Shown: positions 34,913 through 43,116 of the stretch, in pieces | Layout: each line of letters starts with the position of its first letter | How positions within the stretch are numbered: the first letter of the stretch is position 1 | Assembly (NCBI RefSeq): GCF_013387495.1 | Contig: NZ_JABZEE010000020.1 | Location: forward strand, 1-56,626 | Origin: Streptomyces sp. PKU-EA00015 | GTDB taxonomy: Bacteria; Actinomycetota; Actinomycetes; Streptomycetales; Streptomycetaceae | DNA: 56,626 nt | Reading direction: 5' to 3' | The notes under the pieces: model-generated | What the model saw: the letters and a program-made list of their open reading frames with translations, nothing else | Told to the model about the DNA's origin: nothing | Databases searched by the model: none | Program-made: the position numbers and the translations under genes

Positions 34913-35662
34913 GTGCTGCTGCCGGTCAACCTCACCCTCGGGGCCGTACTGGCCGTCCTGCTCGCCGTCGCGGCGACCGTCGCCGCCCTCGCCCACCTGG
35001 GCCGTTCCCGCGCGATCGCCGTCGCGGGCGTGCGCGCCGCGGCCCAACTCGCCGTCGTCTCCCTCGCGATCGGGTGGGTCGTCGAAGCCGTACCGCTCCT
35101 CCTCGCCTTCCTGCTGCTGATGTACGCCGTCGCCGTGCGCACCGCCGGACGCCGCATCACCGTCAACTCCACCTGGTGGTGGGCAGCGCTCCCGATCGCC
35201 GCCGGCGTCCTCCCCGTCGTCGCGGCCCTGCTGCTGACCGGGCTCGTGCCCGTGAAGGGCATCACCCTCGTCCCCGTGACCGGCATCCTCATCGGCGGTG
35301 CGCTCACCGCGACCGTCCTCGGCGGTCGCCGGGCCCTGGACGAACTGGCCCAGCGCCGCGGCGAGGTGGAAGCGGGCCTCGCCCTCGGCCTGCCGGACCG
35401 GGACGCCCGCATGGAAGTGGCCCGCGAGCCCGCCTCCGACGCCCTGCTGCCAGGTCTCGACCAGACCAGGACCGTCGGGCTCGTCACGCTGCCGGGCGCG
35501 TTCGTCGGCATGCTGCTCGGCGGCGCGTCACCGGTGGAGGCGGGCGCGGTGCAACTCTTCGTGCTCGTGGCCCTGATGGCGGTCCAGGCCGTCGCCGTCG
35601 CGGTGGTCCTGGAGCTCGTCGCCCGGGGCCGGCTGCACCGGGACGGCACGGACACTCCCTGA
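34913..35662 (+). CDS. UPF0014/FetB-like ABC transporter permease
   Basis: A 249-residue membrane protein with about seven hydrophobic segments. RAIAVAGVRAAAQLAVVSLA, the central LVPVTGILIGGALTATVLGGR and TVGLVTLPGAFVGMLLGGASPVEA (shortened: VTLPGAFVGMLLGGASPVEA) match FetB/YbbM permeases, implicated in iron or metal export with a FetA ATPase. No ATPase gene is adjacent here. The start is the GTG that fits a leaderless promoter. Confidence 0.85.
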   Translation: MLLPVNLTLGAVLAVLLAVAATVAALAHLGRSRAIAVAGVRAAAQLAVVSLAIGWVVEAVPLLLAFLLLMYAVAVRTAGRRITVNSTWWWAALPIAAGVLPVVAALLLTGLVPVKGITLVPVTGILIGGALTATVLGGRRALDELAQRRGEVEAGLALGLPDRDARMEVAREPASDALLPGLDQTRTVGLVTLPGAFVGMLLGGASPVEAGAVQLFVLVALMAVQAVAVAVVLELVARGRLHRDGTDTP

Positions 35663-35790
35663 CCGCGGCGGCGCGGCCCGTCGCAGGCCGGACCATCGGC
35701 TCGGCGACGGCCCCCTCCCGCCGCCCCTGTGCACCGCGACACTGCCCGTGCCCGGTGCGACGAAGGCCCCGGAGACCGGGGCCGAGGTCC

Positions 35791-35821
35791 CTGACGGGCC
35801 GGCCGGACGGTCGCGTATGCT
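35791..35821 (+). promoter_or_regulatory. Probable promoter of the manganese riboswitch transcript
   Basis: CTGACG and TATGCT are 19 bp apart and end a few bases before the riboswitch sequence begins. The -10 is good, the -35 fair. Confidence 0.5.
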
Positions 35822-35825
35822 GGGG

Positions 35826-36001
35826 GGACCGTAAGGGGAGTAGCTCTTCGCCGGAACGTCGACATACTGCCGGGCCTCGTGCCCGGCCGGCGCCCGGAGG
35901 CGGACTCGTCCGAGACCGCCAGCGAGACCTTCGGCCGCAGTGTCCATGTCATTCATGGCGCTGCCGTGCCGAAGCGACCCCTGAAACGCTCAGGACTCTC
36001 G
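35826..36001 (+). promoter_or_regulatory. yybP-ykoY manganese riboswitch
   Basis: The leader contains GGGGAGTAG (35835), AGCGAGACCTTCGGCCGCAG (35921) and CATTCATGGCG (35950), closing with GCCGAAGCGACC and a CTCAGG segment. These are the conserved blocks of the yybP-ykoY class, which senses Mn2+ and commonly precedes UPF0016 exporters. Mn2+ binding should switch on the downstream transporter. Confidence 0.88.
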
Positions 36002-36037
36002 GCAGGGCCGCGCCCGACCGATTGAGGTTTTCCCTCC

Positions 36038-36622
36038 ATGATCAGCTTTACCGTCATGGCGATCACGTTCGGTGTCGTCTTCCTCGCCGAGCTGCCCGAC
36101 AAGACCGCCCTGGCCGGTCTGATGCTCGGCACCCGGTACCGCGCCTCGTACGTCTTCGCCGGGGTGGCCGCCGCCTTCGTCGTCCATGTCGGGCTCGCCG
36201 TCGCGGCCGGCAGCGTGCTCACCCTGCTGCCGCACCGGCTGGTGCAGGCCGTCGTCGGCCTGCTGTTCCTCGCCGGTGCGCTGATGCTGCTCCTGAAGAA
36301 GGACGACGGCGACGAGGAGAGCATCAAGGCTCCGGCGGACCAGTCCTTCTGGAAGGTCTCGGGGGCCGGGTTCATGCTCATCCTCGTCGCCGAGTTCGGC
36401 GACCTGACCCAGATCATGACCGCCAACCTCGCGGCCCGTTACGACAACCCGCTCTCCGTCGGGCTCGGCGCCGTGCTGGCGCTGTGGGTCGTCGCCGGGA
36501 TCGGGATCCTCGGCGGCCGGACGCTGATGAAGTACGTGCCGCTGCGGCTGATCACCAGGATCGCCGCCGCGCTGATGCTGGCCCTGGCCGCGTTCAGCCT
36601 GTACGAGGCCGTCGCGGCCTGA
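36038..36622 (+). CDS. UPF0016/GDT1 (TMEM165) family manganese/calcium transporter
   Basis: A 194-residue membrane protein with six helices in two inverted halves. Each half has the signature acidic motif: FLAELPDKTALAGL near residue 15 and LVAEFGDLTQIMTANL near residue 128. Such proteins export Mn2+ or exchange Ca2+. The first motif has LPDKT where EFGDKT is common. It is preceded by a manganese riboswitch, which supports a Mn2+ efflux role. The start ATG follows a pyrimidine-rich stretch with GAGG 12 nt upstream. Confidence 0.92.
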   Translation: MISFTVMAITFGVVFLAELPDKTALAGLMLGTRYRASYVFAGVAAAFVVHVGLAVAAGSVLTLLPHRLVQAVVGLLFLAGALMLLLKKDDGDEESIKAPADQSFWKVSGAGFMLILVAEFGDLTQIMTANLAARYDNPLSVGLGAVLALWVVAGIGILGGRTLMKYVPLRLITRIAAALMLALAAFSLYEAVAA

Positions 36623-36682
36623 CCGCCTCGGCGGTCGCCCCGGGGCGGGCCGGCGGTTCGCCGGTCGCGGCCGTCCGCACAG

Positions 36683-36714
36683 GCCGGACCTCGCCCCTGC
36701 GGGCAAGGTCCGGC
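36683..36714. terminator. Bidirectional terminator
   Basis: GCCGGACCTCGCCC pairs with GGGCAAGGTCCGGC around a 4-nt loop, one mismatch, between the convergent UPF0016 and HAD genes. Confidence 0.8.
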
Positions 36715-36732
36715 GCGGGGAGGCGGACGCCG

Positions 36733-37395
36733 TCAGGCGCTGAGCTCGATCGTGCCGTCAGGGTGGGCGGTCACCGCGAGGTGCGTCAGGTCCGGCACGT
36801 ACAGGTCGGGGGCGAAGGCCGCGGCCCTCGGGCCGACGCCGACGACGCGCATGCCCGCCGCGCGGGCCGCCGTGATCCCGGCCTCGGAGTCCTCGAACGC
36901 CACGCAGTCGGCGGGGCCGTACCCGAGCTCGGCCGCGCCCTTGAGGAAGCCCTCCGGGTCGGGCTTGCTCGCGCCCACGCACTCGGCGGTCACCCGCACC
37001 GCGGGCATCGGCAGTCCTGCCGCGTTCATCCGGGCCGTGGCCAGCGCCTCGTCGGCCGAGGTCACCAGGGCGTGCGGGAGGCCGGCGATCGCGGCCAGGA
37101 AGGCGGGCGCGCCCTCGACGGGCACGACGCCGTCCGTGTCGGCGGTCTCTTGGGCGAGCAGGACGCGGTTGTCCGCGTAGTTCTGCTCCATGGGCCGGTC
37201 GGGGAGGAGGACGGCCATGGTCGCGTAGCCCTGGCGTCCGTGGACGACCTTGAGCGCCTCTTCGGGGTCGAGCCCGTGCTCGACGGCCCAGGCGCGCCAG
37301 CAGCGTTCGACCACGGCGTCCGAGTTGACGATGGTGCCGTCCATGTCCAGGAGCAGGGCACGGGCGATCAGGACGGGCGTGGTGGTGGCCGGCAT
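36733..37395 (-). CDS. HAD-superfamily phosphatase (sugar-phosphatase-like)
   Basis: A 220-residue HAD hydrolase, subfamily IA. Motif I is ALLLDMDGTIVNSD (nucleophile and acid Asp), motif II LPHALVTSAD, motif III the Lys in GASKPDPEGF, and motif IV VAFEDSEAGITAA. An alpha-helical cap lies between I and II. Closest in pattern to small sugar-phosphate or beta-phosphoglucomutase-like phosphatases. GGAG lies 11 nt before the ATG. The upstream gap contains a CTTTTGT...ACAAAG near-palindrome. Confidence 0.88.
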   Translation of the reverse strand: MPATTTPVLIARALLLDMDGTIVNSDAVVERCWRAWAVEHGLDPEEALKVVHGRQGYATMAVLLPDRPMEQNYADNRVLLAQETADTDGVVPVEGAPAFLAAIAGLPHALVTSADEALATARMNAAGLPMPAVRVTAECVGASKPDPEGFLKGAAELGYGPADCVAFEDSEAGITAARAAGMRVVGVGPRAAAFAPDLYVPDLTHLAVTAHPDGTIELSA

Positions 37396-37485
37396 CGGCG
37401 TGGCTCCAGGGCGCGGGGAAGAAGACAGAGCGGTCCCGCCCGCCGGTCAGGGAGTACGGGCGGAACCACTTTGTTCCTACACGAT

Positions 37486-37517
37486 ACAAAAGAAGGGCGG
37501 GTGCGCGCCACCCCGCC
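37486..37517 (-). terminator. Terminator of the peptidoglycan-binding protein gene
   Basis: On the minus strand GGCGGG and CCCGCC form a stem with a 10-nt loop, followed by CTTCTTTTGT, a T-rich tail that is unusually good for this GC-rich genome. Confidence 0.65.
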
Positions 37518-37532
37518 TCCGCGCCGGCCTCG

Positions 37533-38966
37533 TCACGGCTCGCTCGTCTCCGCCTCCAGGGACCGGCGCGTCTTCTGCCCGTAGACGCCGAGGGGGTCGC
37601 CCTTGATGCCGCGTGCCTGCTGGTACCGCGCCACGGCGTCCTCGACGCTTTCGCTGTACTCGCCGTCCGCGGGGCCCTCGTACAGCCGGATCTCCGCCAG
37701 CCGCAGCTGGAGCTCGGTCACGGCGGGCCCGCTGTCGCCCTTCTGCAGCGTTTTCGCCGAGGACCGCCTCGGCTGCTCCTCCGACACGCTGCCGGTCCCC
37801 ACGGCGGTCGACGGCGGCGCGCTCGGGGCCGGGGCCGCGGGAGCGGACCCGGCGGGTGCCGTGCCGTCCGCCGAGGCCGGTGCGGAGGAGCGCCCCGACG
37901 AGGACGCCGACGCGGAAGGGGATGCGGAGGAGGAGACGGAGGGCGAACCGGTCACCGACGGAGGAGCGGACGGCGCGTCCGGGCCGACGTTGAGGCTCGG
38001 CCCGCTCGAGTCCCGGTCGGGCATCGACACGTGGTCCGGTTCGCGCTCCCCGGAGAACAGGCCGCCCGCGAACGCGACGGTCCCCGCGACGGCGAGAACG
38101 GCCGCGCCGACGACGACGGCGACGGTCGCGCGCCGCCGCGGCGCGCGGCCGGCGGGCGGGGCGGCGTCAGGGGCGTGGCCGTCGAGCGGAGGCAGCTCGT
38201 GCGCGTCGTCGTCCCACGCCGCGCCGGGCTCGCCGGGGGCTCGTACGACCCCGAAAGCCATGGTGGCGGCGTCCTCCGGCCCGGCCTGCGGTAGGGGAAC
38301 GTGGTGCGCACCGGGCCCGCCCGGCGCGAGCCCCGGCCCGGCGGCCACCTGCCCGGCGGTCTCGGGCCCGTCCGCGCCGGGAGGCACAGCCCCGGCCGGA
38401 CCGACCGGCCCGGTCAGCCAGACCTCGCCGGGTGTCACGACCGCGCCCGTGCCGCCCGCGGCTCCCGCCGTCCAGGGGCCGACGACCCCGCCCTCCGATC
38501 CGTCCGGCGCGATCGGGCCCGTCGGCCTGACGGCTGCGGACCCCGTCGCCCCCGGCGTCGTCCCGCCCGCAGGGCTGACCGCGCCGGTGGTCGCGGTGTC
38601 GACGGCCCCCGCCGCTCCGGCCACGGGCGGGAGCGGGCCGGCGGGCGGGAGCGGGACCGCCGACAGGACCGCCTCGGCTCCGGCCCCCGGCGCAGTGGCG
38701 TCCGCAGGGCGGAAGGGCTGCGGTCGCGGTGCCTCGTGGGGGAGCGGGGGCGGTGGGGGCGGCGGAGCCGTGTCGGGGAAGTCCGGATCCGGGAGCGCCA
38801 CGTAAGGGCGTATCCGCAGCGGATCGAGGTCCTCCGCAGTGGCGGCACGCGCCTGACGCTCCGCCCGCATCGCCTCCACCGCTCTCCGCGCGCAGTCGCA
38901 TCCGGATCCGGCGCCGCCGTCCGCGCTCCGCGGTCTGCCGCACTCGGAACAGCTGTTTCCGGTCAT
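37533..38966 (-). CDS. Membrane protein with peptidoglycan-binding domain and Pro/Ala/Gly-rich cytoplasmic arm
   Basis: A 477-residue protein. N-terminal CSECGRPRS...CDCARR is a short zinc-ribbon-like Cys cluster. About 235 residues of Pro/Gly/Ala-rich disordered sequence follow, then RRRATVAVVVGAAVLAVAGT as the single membrane helix (near 285), a Ser/Pro-rich outer linker, and a C-terminal PG_binding_1 domain (LQKGDSGPAVTELQLRLAEI and VARYQQARGIKGDPLGVYG). The topology puts the Cys cluster inside and the PG-binding domain in the wall. It could sense or anchor at the wall; the function is unproven. Confidence 0.83.
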   Translation of the reverse strand: MTGNSCSECGRPRSADGGAGSGCDCARRAVEAMRAERQARAATAEDLDPLRIRPYVALPDPDFPDTAPPPPPPPLPHEAPRPQPFRPADATAPGAGAEAVLSAVPLPPAGPLPPVAGAAGAVDTATTGAVSPAGGTTPGATGSAAVRPTGPIAPDGSEGGVVGPWTAGAAGGTGAVVTPGEVWLTGPVGPAGAVPPGADGPETAGQVAAGPGLAPGGPGAHHVPLPQAGPEDAATMAFGVVRAPGEPGAAWDDDAHELPPLDGHAPDAAPPAGRAPRRRATVAVVVGAAVLAVAGTVAFAGGLFSGEREPDHVSMPDRDSSGPSLNVGPDAPSAPPSVTGSPSVSSSASPSASASSSGRSSAPASADGTAPAGSAPAAPAPSAPPSTAVGTGSVSEEQPRRSSAKTLQKGDSGPAVTELQLRLAEIRLYEGPADGEYSESVEDAVARYQQARGIKGDPLGVYGQKTRRSLEAETSEP

Positions 38967-39119
38967 GGCCGGTCCCTCCCCTAGGAATGCCGCCGATTAT
39001 GCAGACGTCCGGTGCGCCACCGCACAGCACCACCCCGCCTGGCCCGGCCACGCCCTCCGCTCGGCAGGCCATAACCGGACACACCCACCACGATGGAAAG
39101 GAACGCAAAGGAGATCCGC

Positions 39120-41195
39120 ATGGCCCAGGAAGTGAGCACCGCGCACTCGCCCTCGGCCCCGGGAGAGCCCCGGAACCGCCGGACCGTACTCGTCGCCATC
39201 GGAGCCCTGCTGCTGGGCATGCTGCTTGCCGCACTCGACCAGACCATCGTCGCCACCGCGTTGCCGACCATCGTCAGCGAACTGGGCGGCATGGACCACC
39301 TCTCGTGGGTGGTCACCGCCTACCTGCTGGCCTCCACCGCCGCCACCCCGCTGTGGGGCAAACTCGGCGACCAGTACGGCCGCAAGAAGCTCTTCCAGGC
39401 CGCCATCGTCATCTTCCTCCTCGGCTCCGCCCTGTGCGGCATCGCGCAGAACATGCCCCAGCTCATCGCGTTTCGCGCCCTCCAGGGCCTCGGCGGCGGC
39501 GGGCTCATCGTGCTGTCCATGGCGATCGTCGGCGACATCGTCGCGCCCCGTGAACGCGGCCGCTACCAGGGCCTGTTCGGCGCCGTCTTCGGCGCGACCA
39601 GCGTCCTCGGCCCGCTCCTCGGCGGATTCTTCACCGAACACCTCAGCTGGCGCTGGGTGTTCTACATCAACCTGCCCATCGGCGTCGTCGCGCTGCTCGT
39701 CGTCGCCGCCGTCCTGCACATCCCGGCCCGCGCCACCCGGCACACGATCGACTACCTCGGCACGTTCCTCATCGCCTCCGTCGCCACCTGTTTCGTCCTC
39801 GTCGCCTCCCTCGGCGGCACCACCTGGGCGTGGGGCTCGGCGCAGATCATCGCGCTCGCCGTGCTGGGGGCCGTCCTGCTCGTGGCGTTCGTCGCCGTCG
39901 AACGGCGCGCCGCCGAACCGGTGCTGCCGCTGAAGCTGTTCCGCATCAGGACGTTCAGCCTCGTCGCCGTCATCAGCTTCGTCATCGGCTTCGCGATGTT
40001 CGGGGCGATGACGTACCTGCCGACGTTCCTCCAGGTCGTGCAGGGCGTGTCGCCCACCATGTCCGGTGTGCACATGCTGCCGATGGTCCTCGGCATGCTG
40101 GTCACCTCCACGGCGTCCGGGCAGATCGTCAGCCGCACCGGCCGCTGGAAGGTGTTCCCCGTCGCCGGAACGGCCGTCACCGCCCTCGGTCTCGTCCTGC
40201 TGCACCAGCTGAAGGAGTCCAGTTCCACCTGGCAGATGAGCGCGACCTTCTTCGTCTTCGGCGCCGGACTCGGCCTGGTCATGCAGGTGCTGGTGATCGT
40301 CGTGCAGAACGCGGTCAGCTACGAGGACCTGGGCGTCGCCACGTCCGGTGCGACGTTCTTCCGCTCCATCGGGGCGTCGTTCGGCGTCGCCGTCTTCGGC
40401 ACCATCTTCACCAACCGGCTCGAGGACAAGCTCGCCGACGCCCTCGCCGGCCAGCAGGTGCCGCCGGGCGCGGGCGCGTCCGAACTCGCCGCCGACCCGC
40501 GCGCCATCGCCGAACTCCCGCCGCCGCTGCGCCCGTCCGTGCTCCACGCGTACGCCACGTCCATCACGGACGTCTTCCTGTACGCGGTGCCGGTCGTCCT
40601 CGTCGCGTTCCTCGTCTCGTGGTTCCTCAGGGAGGACAAGCTGCGCGGCTCGGTCACCGCGCCCGAGCCCAGCCAGACGCTCGCCTCCAACCCGGTCGAA
40701 CGCTCCTCGCACGACGAGGTGGCCCGCGCGCTGTCCGTCCTGGGCTCCCGCGAGGGACGCCGGCACATCTACGAGAGGATCACCGCGCGCGCCGGGTACG
40801 ACCTGCTGCCCGTGTCCAGCTGGCTCCTGCTGCGCATCGGGCGGCACGGCATGGTGGAACCGGCCCGCCTCGCCGAGACCACACCGGTGCCGCTGCGCGC
40901 CGTCACCGAGGCGGCCCGCGAGATCGAAGGGCGTGGACTGGCCCGCCGCGAGGGCCTGGACCTCCTGCTCACCGACCGGGGCGCGGAGGTGACGGCCCGG
41001 CTGTCGCAGGCCCGCGAGGAGTCGCTGGCGGAGCTGCTGGGCGACTGGTGGGGGCCGGACCGGCCGACCGACCTGATCCAGCTGGTGCGCGAGCTCACCA
41101 GCGAGCTGTGCGGATCGGACGCGGAACGGCCCCGCACTCCCGAGCCGCGCGGCGACCACGAGCGGCCCGCGGCGGAGTACCCCCACCGGCACTGA
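39120..41195 (+). CDS. DHA2-family multidrug exporter with C-terminal MarR-like domain
   Basis: A 691-residue MFS drug/proton antiporter. Fourteen membrane segments carry the DHA2 signatures LAALDQTIVATALPTI (motif D1), LWGKLGDQYGRKK (motif A), RALQGLGGGGLIVLSMAIVG and GAVFGATSVLGPLLGG (motif C). After the last helix about 150 extra residues form a winged-helix-like unit: PVSSWLLLRIGRHG, VPLRAVTEAAREIEGRGLAR, LTDRGAEVTARL, EESLAELLGDW, as in MarR-type regulators. The start is the ATG six bases after AAAGGAG. Substrate unknown; the tail could bind DNA, drug or be a folded cytosolic regulator. Confidence 0.88.
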   Translation: MAQEVSTAHSPSAPGEPRNRRTVLVAIGALLLGMLLAALDQTIVATALPTIVSELGGMDHLSWVVTAYLLASTAATPLWGKLGDQYGRKKLFQAAIVIFLLGSALCGIAQNMPQLIAFRALQGLGGGGLIVLSMAIVGDIVAPRERGRYQGLFGAVFGATSVLGPLLGGFFTEHLSWRWVFYINLPIGVVALLVVAAVLHIPARATRHTIDYLGTFLIASVATCFVLVASLGGTTWAWGSAQIIALAVLGAVLLVAFVAVERRAAEPVLPLKLFRIRTFSLVAVISFVIGFAMFGAMTYLPTFLQVVQGVSPTMSGVHMLPMVLGMLVTSTASGQIVSRTGRWKVFPVAGTAVTALGLVLLHQLKESSSTWQMSATFFVFGAGLGLVMQVLVIVVQNAVSYEDLGVATSGATFFRSIGASFGVAVFGTIFTNRLEDKLADALAGQQVPPGAGASELAADPRAIAELPPPLRPSVLHAYATSITDVFLYAVPVVLVAFLVSWFLREDKLRGSVTAPEPSQTLASNPVERSSHDEVARALSVLGSREGRRHIYERITARAGYDLLPVSSWLLLRIGRHGMVEPARLAETTPVPLRAVTEAAREIEGRGLARREGLDLLLTDRGAEVTARLSQAREESLAELLGDWWGPDRPTDLIQLVRELTSELCGSDAERPRTPEPRGDHERPAAEYPHRH

Positions 41196-41197
41196 GG

Positions 41198-41677
41198 CTA
41201 GAGCTTCTTGCCGTACCAGATCTCCATGTACGGGCCGGTGCAGTAGGCCGGGATCTCCTCGTACCCGTGCCGTATGTACAGGGCCCGGGCGGCGAGCAGG
41301 TCCAGCCGGGTGTTGAGCACCATGCGGCGGGCGCCGAGCGCGCGGGCCTCGTGCTCCAGCAGGTCCATGAGCAGCCCGGCGCCCTTGAGGCCACGGAAGG
41401 CGGGGCGGACGAACACGCGGGTGAGCTCGGCCCGTTCCGCGTCCAGCATCAGCACGCCGCCGCAGGCGGCGGGCTCGCCCCCGTACCGCCCGACGACGAA
41501 CTGGCCCGTGGGCGGAACGAGTCGCTCGGCGCCGTCCCCGGTCAGGCCCTCGTCGATCTCGGCGTCGGTCGCCGGCCGCTTCCAGTAGCTGCCGGCGACG
41601 TCGCCGTAGTAGGCGCGGCGCAGGGCACAGGCGTCGTCGGTGTCGACGGCCTCCGGGGCAAGGGTCCACTCGGTCAT
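41198..41677 (-). CDS. GNAT-family N-acetyltransferase
   Basis: A 159-residue acetyltransferase. LTRVFVRPAFRGLKGAGLLM is the acetyl-CoA pyrophosphate-binding motif A (R/Q-x-x-G-x-G/A variant), followed by ARRMVLNTRLDLLAARALYI and YEEIPAY. The acceptor is unknown. Its stop is 2 bp from the stop of the convergent exporter, so the transcripts must overlap. Confidence 0.87.
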   Translation of the reverse strand: MTEWTLAPEAVDTDDACALRRAYYGDVAGSYWKRPATDAEIDEGLTGDGAERLVPPTGQFVVGRYGGEPAACGGVLMLDAERAELTRVFVRPAFRGLKGAGLLMDLLEHEARALGARRMVLNTRLDLLAARALYIRHGYEEIPAYCTGPYMEIWYGKKL

Positions 41678-41738
41678 ACGGACTCTGTATCCCCCGGCGG
41701 GCCCCTCCGGCCAGCGAATTACGGGCGCGGGCCCGCGG

Positions 41739-42053
41739 TCAGGCCTTGGGGGCGGCCTGCTGGACGACCTCGAAGGACCACACGGTCGACCCGCTGGCGG
41801 CGGGCTTCGCCCGCTCGCCGCCGCCTTGGTGCGCGGCCTTCATGGGGCCCTCCATCCACGCCTGGAACGACTCCTCGTCGCGCCAGCGGGTGTACACGAG
41901 GTACTGGTCGGTGCCCTCGACGGGCCGCAGCAGCTCGAACCACTCGAACCCGTCGGACGACTCGACGGCGCCGGCGCGGGAGGCGAAGCGCTTCTCGAGG
42001 GTGTCGCGCTGGTCGTCGGGAACGGTGAGGACGTTGATCTTCACGATGCTCAT
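41739..42053 (-). CDS. Antibiotic biosynthesis monooxygenase (ABM) domain protein
   Basis: A 104-residue single-domain protein of the dimeric alpha/beta barrel type: IVKINVLTVPDDQRDTLEKR, ESSDGFEWFELLRPVEGTDQ and YLVYTRWRDEESFQAWME are characteristic. Related proteins are cofactor-free monooxygenases or heme-degrading enzymes (the conserved F/W-x-x-W region is present); which applies here cannot be decided. The longer frame upstream is repeat sequence. Confidence 0.85.
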   Translation of the reverse strand: MSIVKINVLTVPDDQRDTLEKRFASRAGAVESSDGFEWFELLRPVEGTDQYLVYTRWRDEESFQAWMEGPMKAAHQGGGERAKPAASGSTVWSFEVVQQAAPKA

Positions 42054-42109
42054 GCCCCCATCCTGCCGCACGCCCCCGCCCACTCCGCGGCCACGCTGCA
42101 CGCGACGCG

Positions 42110-42405
42110 CTCGCGGGGCCCCGCCCCACGCCCCGCGCCTCAAACTCCCCCTACGGCTTGGCGGCCGTGGGTGGGGGTCCCCCCGGCGAAGCCAGGGGGA
42201 GTGCCCCCAGCGGGGCTGGACCTCGCGCAGCGAAATCAGCCCGTCCGGCGCGGAGCCCGGAAACGGCGGCCTTGGGACGCAGCCCGCGCCCGCAGGGCGC
42301 GTGGCCGGGGGCCGGGGCGGAGCCGCGAAGCCCGCGCACGCAGGCGCGAGGCCCATGGGGGCTGGGGCGGAGCCCCAGTTCGGGAAGGGGCGGGGTGGGG
42401 AGAAG
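42110..42405. repeat. GC-rich dispersed palindromic repeat region, copy B
   Basis: A gene-free stretch between ABM and the O-methyltransferase. It contains CGCCTCAAACTCCCC, a GGGGGTCCCCCCGGCGAAGC hairpin and CTGGGGCGGAGCCCCAGTTC followed by GGGAAGGG. The last 28-nt block (42362-42389) is identical to the final 28 bases of the window. Confidence 0.75.
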
Positions 42406-43101
42406 TCAGCTCACCACGCGCGCCACCAGCAGCCCGTCCCACCCCTTCACGCCCACCGTCTGCACCACCGTCGCGTCCAGCCGCGGCTCCTCCGACACCA
42501 GCCGGTACATCTCCCGCGTGCCGACAATCGCCGGGTCCTCGCTCGACGGGTCCGTCACCCCGCCGCCGCGCACCACGTTGTCCACCACGATCACGCTTCC
42601 CGGGTGCGTCAGGCGCAGGGCCCATTCCACGTAGCGGGCGTTGTTCGCCTTGTCCGCGTCGATGAAGACCAGGTCGAACGGGCCGGCTCCCGGCTCCGCC
42701 GCCAGGCGGGGGAGCAGGTCCAGCGCCGCGCCCGTCCTGACCTCCGCGACCTTGTCGCAGCCCGCGCGGGCCAGGTTCGCGCGGGCCACGTCCGCGTGGG
42801 CCGGGTCGTATTCGAGCGAGATCAGCCGGCCGTCCGCGGGCAGCGCGCGGGCCAGCCAGATCGTGCTGTAGCCGCCCAGCGTGCCGATCTCCAGCGCCGT
42901 GCGCGCTCCCTGGATCCGGGCCAGCAGATGCAGCAGTTTGCCCTGGTTCGGGGCGACGTTGATCGCCGGGAGCCCCGCCGCCTCGCTCGCGGCCAGCGCC
43001 CCCGTGAGCGTGTCGTCCTCGGGCACGAGAAGCTCGCCGACGAAGCGGTCGACGGCGTTCCACCGGTCCTGCAGTCGGTCCTGCGCAGCGTCCTCAGCCA
43101 T
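42406..43101 (-). CDS. Class I SAM-dependent O-methyltransferase (CCoAMT/COMT type)
   Basis: A 231-residue enzyme. TALEIGTLGGYSTIWLARAL is SAM motif I, LISLEYDPAHADVARANLAR the motif II acid, FDLVFIDADKANNARYVEWAL holds the metal-binding Asp residues, and GSVIVVDNVVRGGGVTDP follows, as in cation-dependent catechol-type O-methyltransferases. I start at the ATG that lies seven bases after TAGCGT (leaderless); a GTG three codons upstream would disrupt that promoter. Acceptor unknown, probably a small phenolic. Confidence 0.9.
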   Translation of the reverse strand: MAEDAAQDRLQDRWNAVDRFVGELLVPEDDTLTGALAASEAAGLPAINVAPNQGKLLHLLARIQGARTALEIGTLGGYSTIWLARALPADGRLISLEYDPAHADVARANLARAGCDKVAEVRTGAALDLLPRLAAEPGAGPFDLVFIDADKANNARYVEWALRLTHPGSVIVVDNVVRGGGVTDPSSEDPAIVGTREMYRLVSEEPRLDATVVQTVGVKGWDGLLVARVVS

Positions 43102-43108
43102 ACGGGCC

Positions 43109-43114
43109 ACGCTA
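43109..43114 (-). promoter_or_regulatory. -10 box of a leaderless promoter for the O-methyltransferase
   Basis: On the minus strand TAGCGT is followed by seven bases and ATG. It lies only a few bases after the stop of the DUF2330 gene. Confidence 0.5.
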
Positions 43115-43116
43115 TT

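Noticed and set aside
37461..37490. CTTTTGT...ACAAAG near-palindrome as an operator of the HAD gene
   Set aside because: The symmetry is imperfect and part of it serves as the T-rich tail of the neighbouring terminator; too weak to list as a feature.
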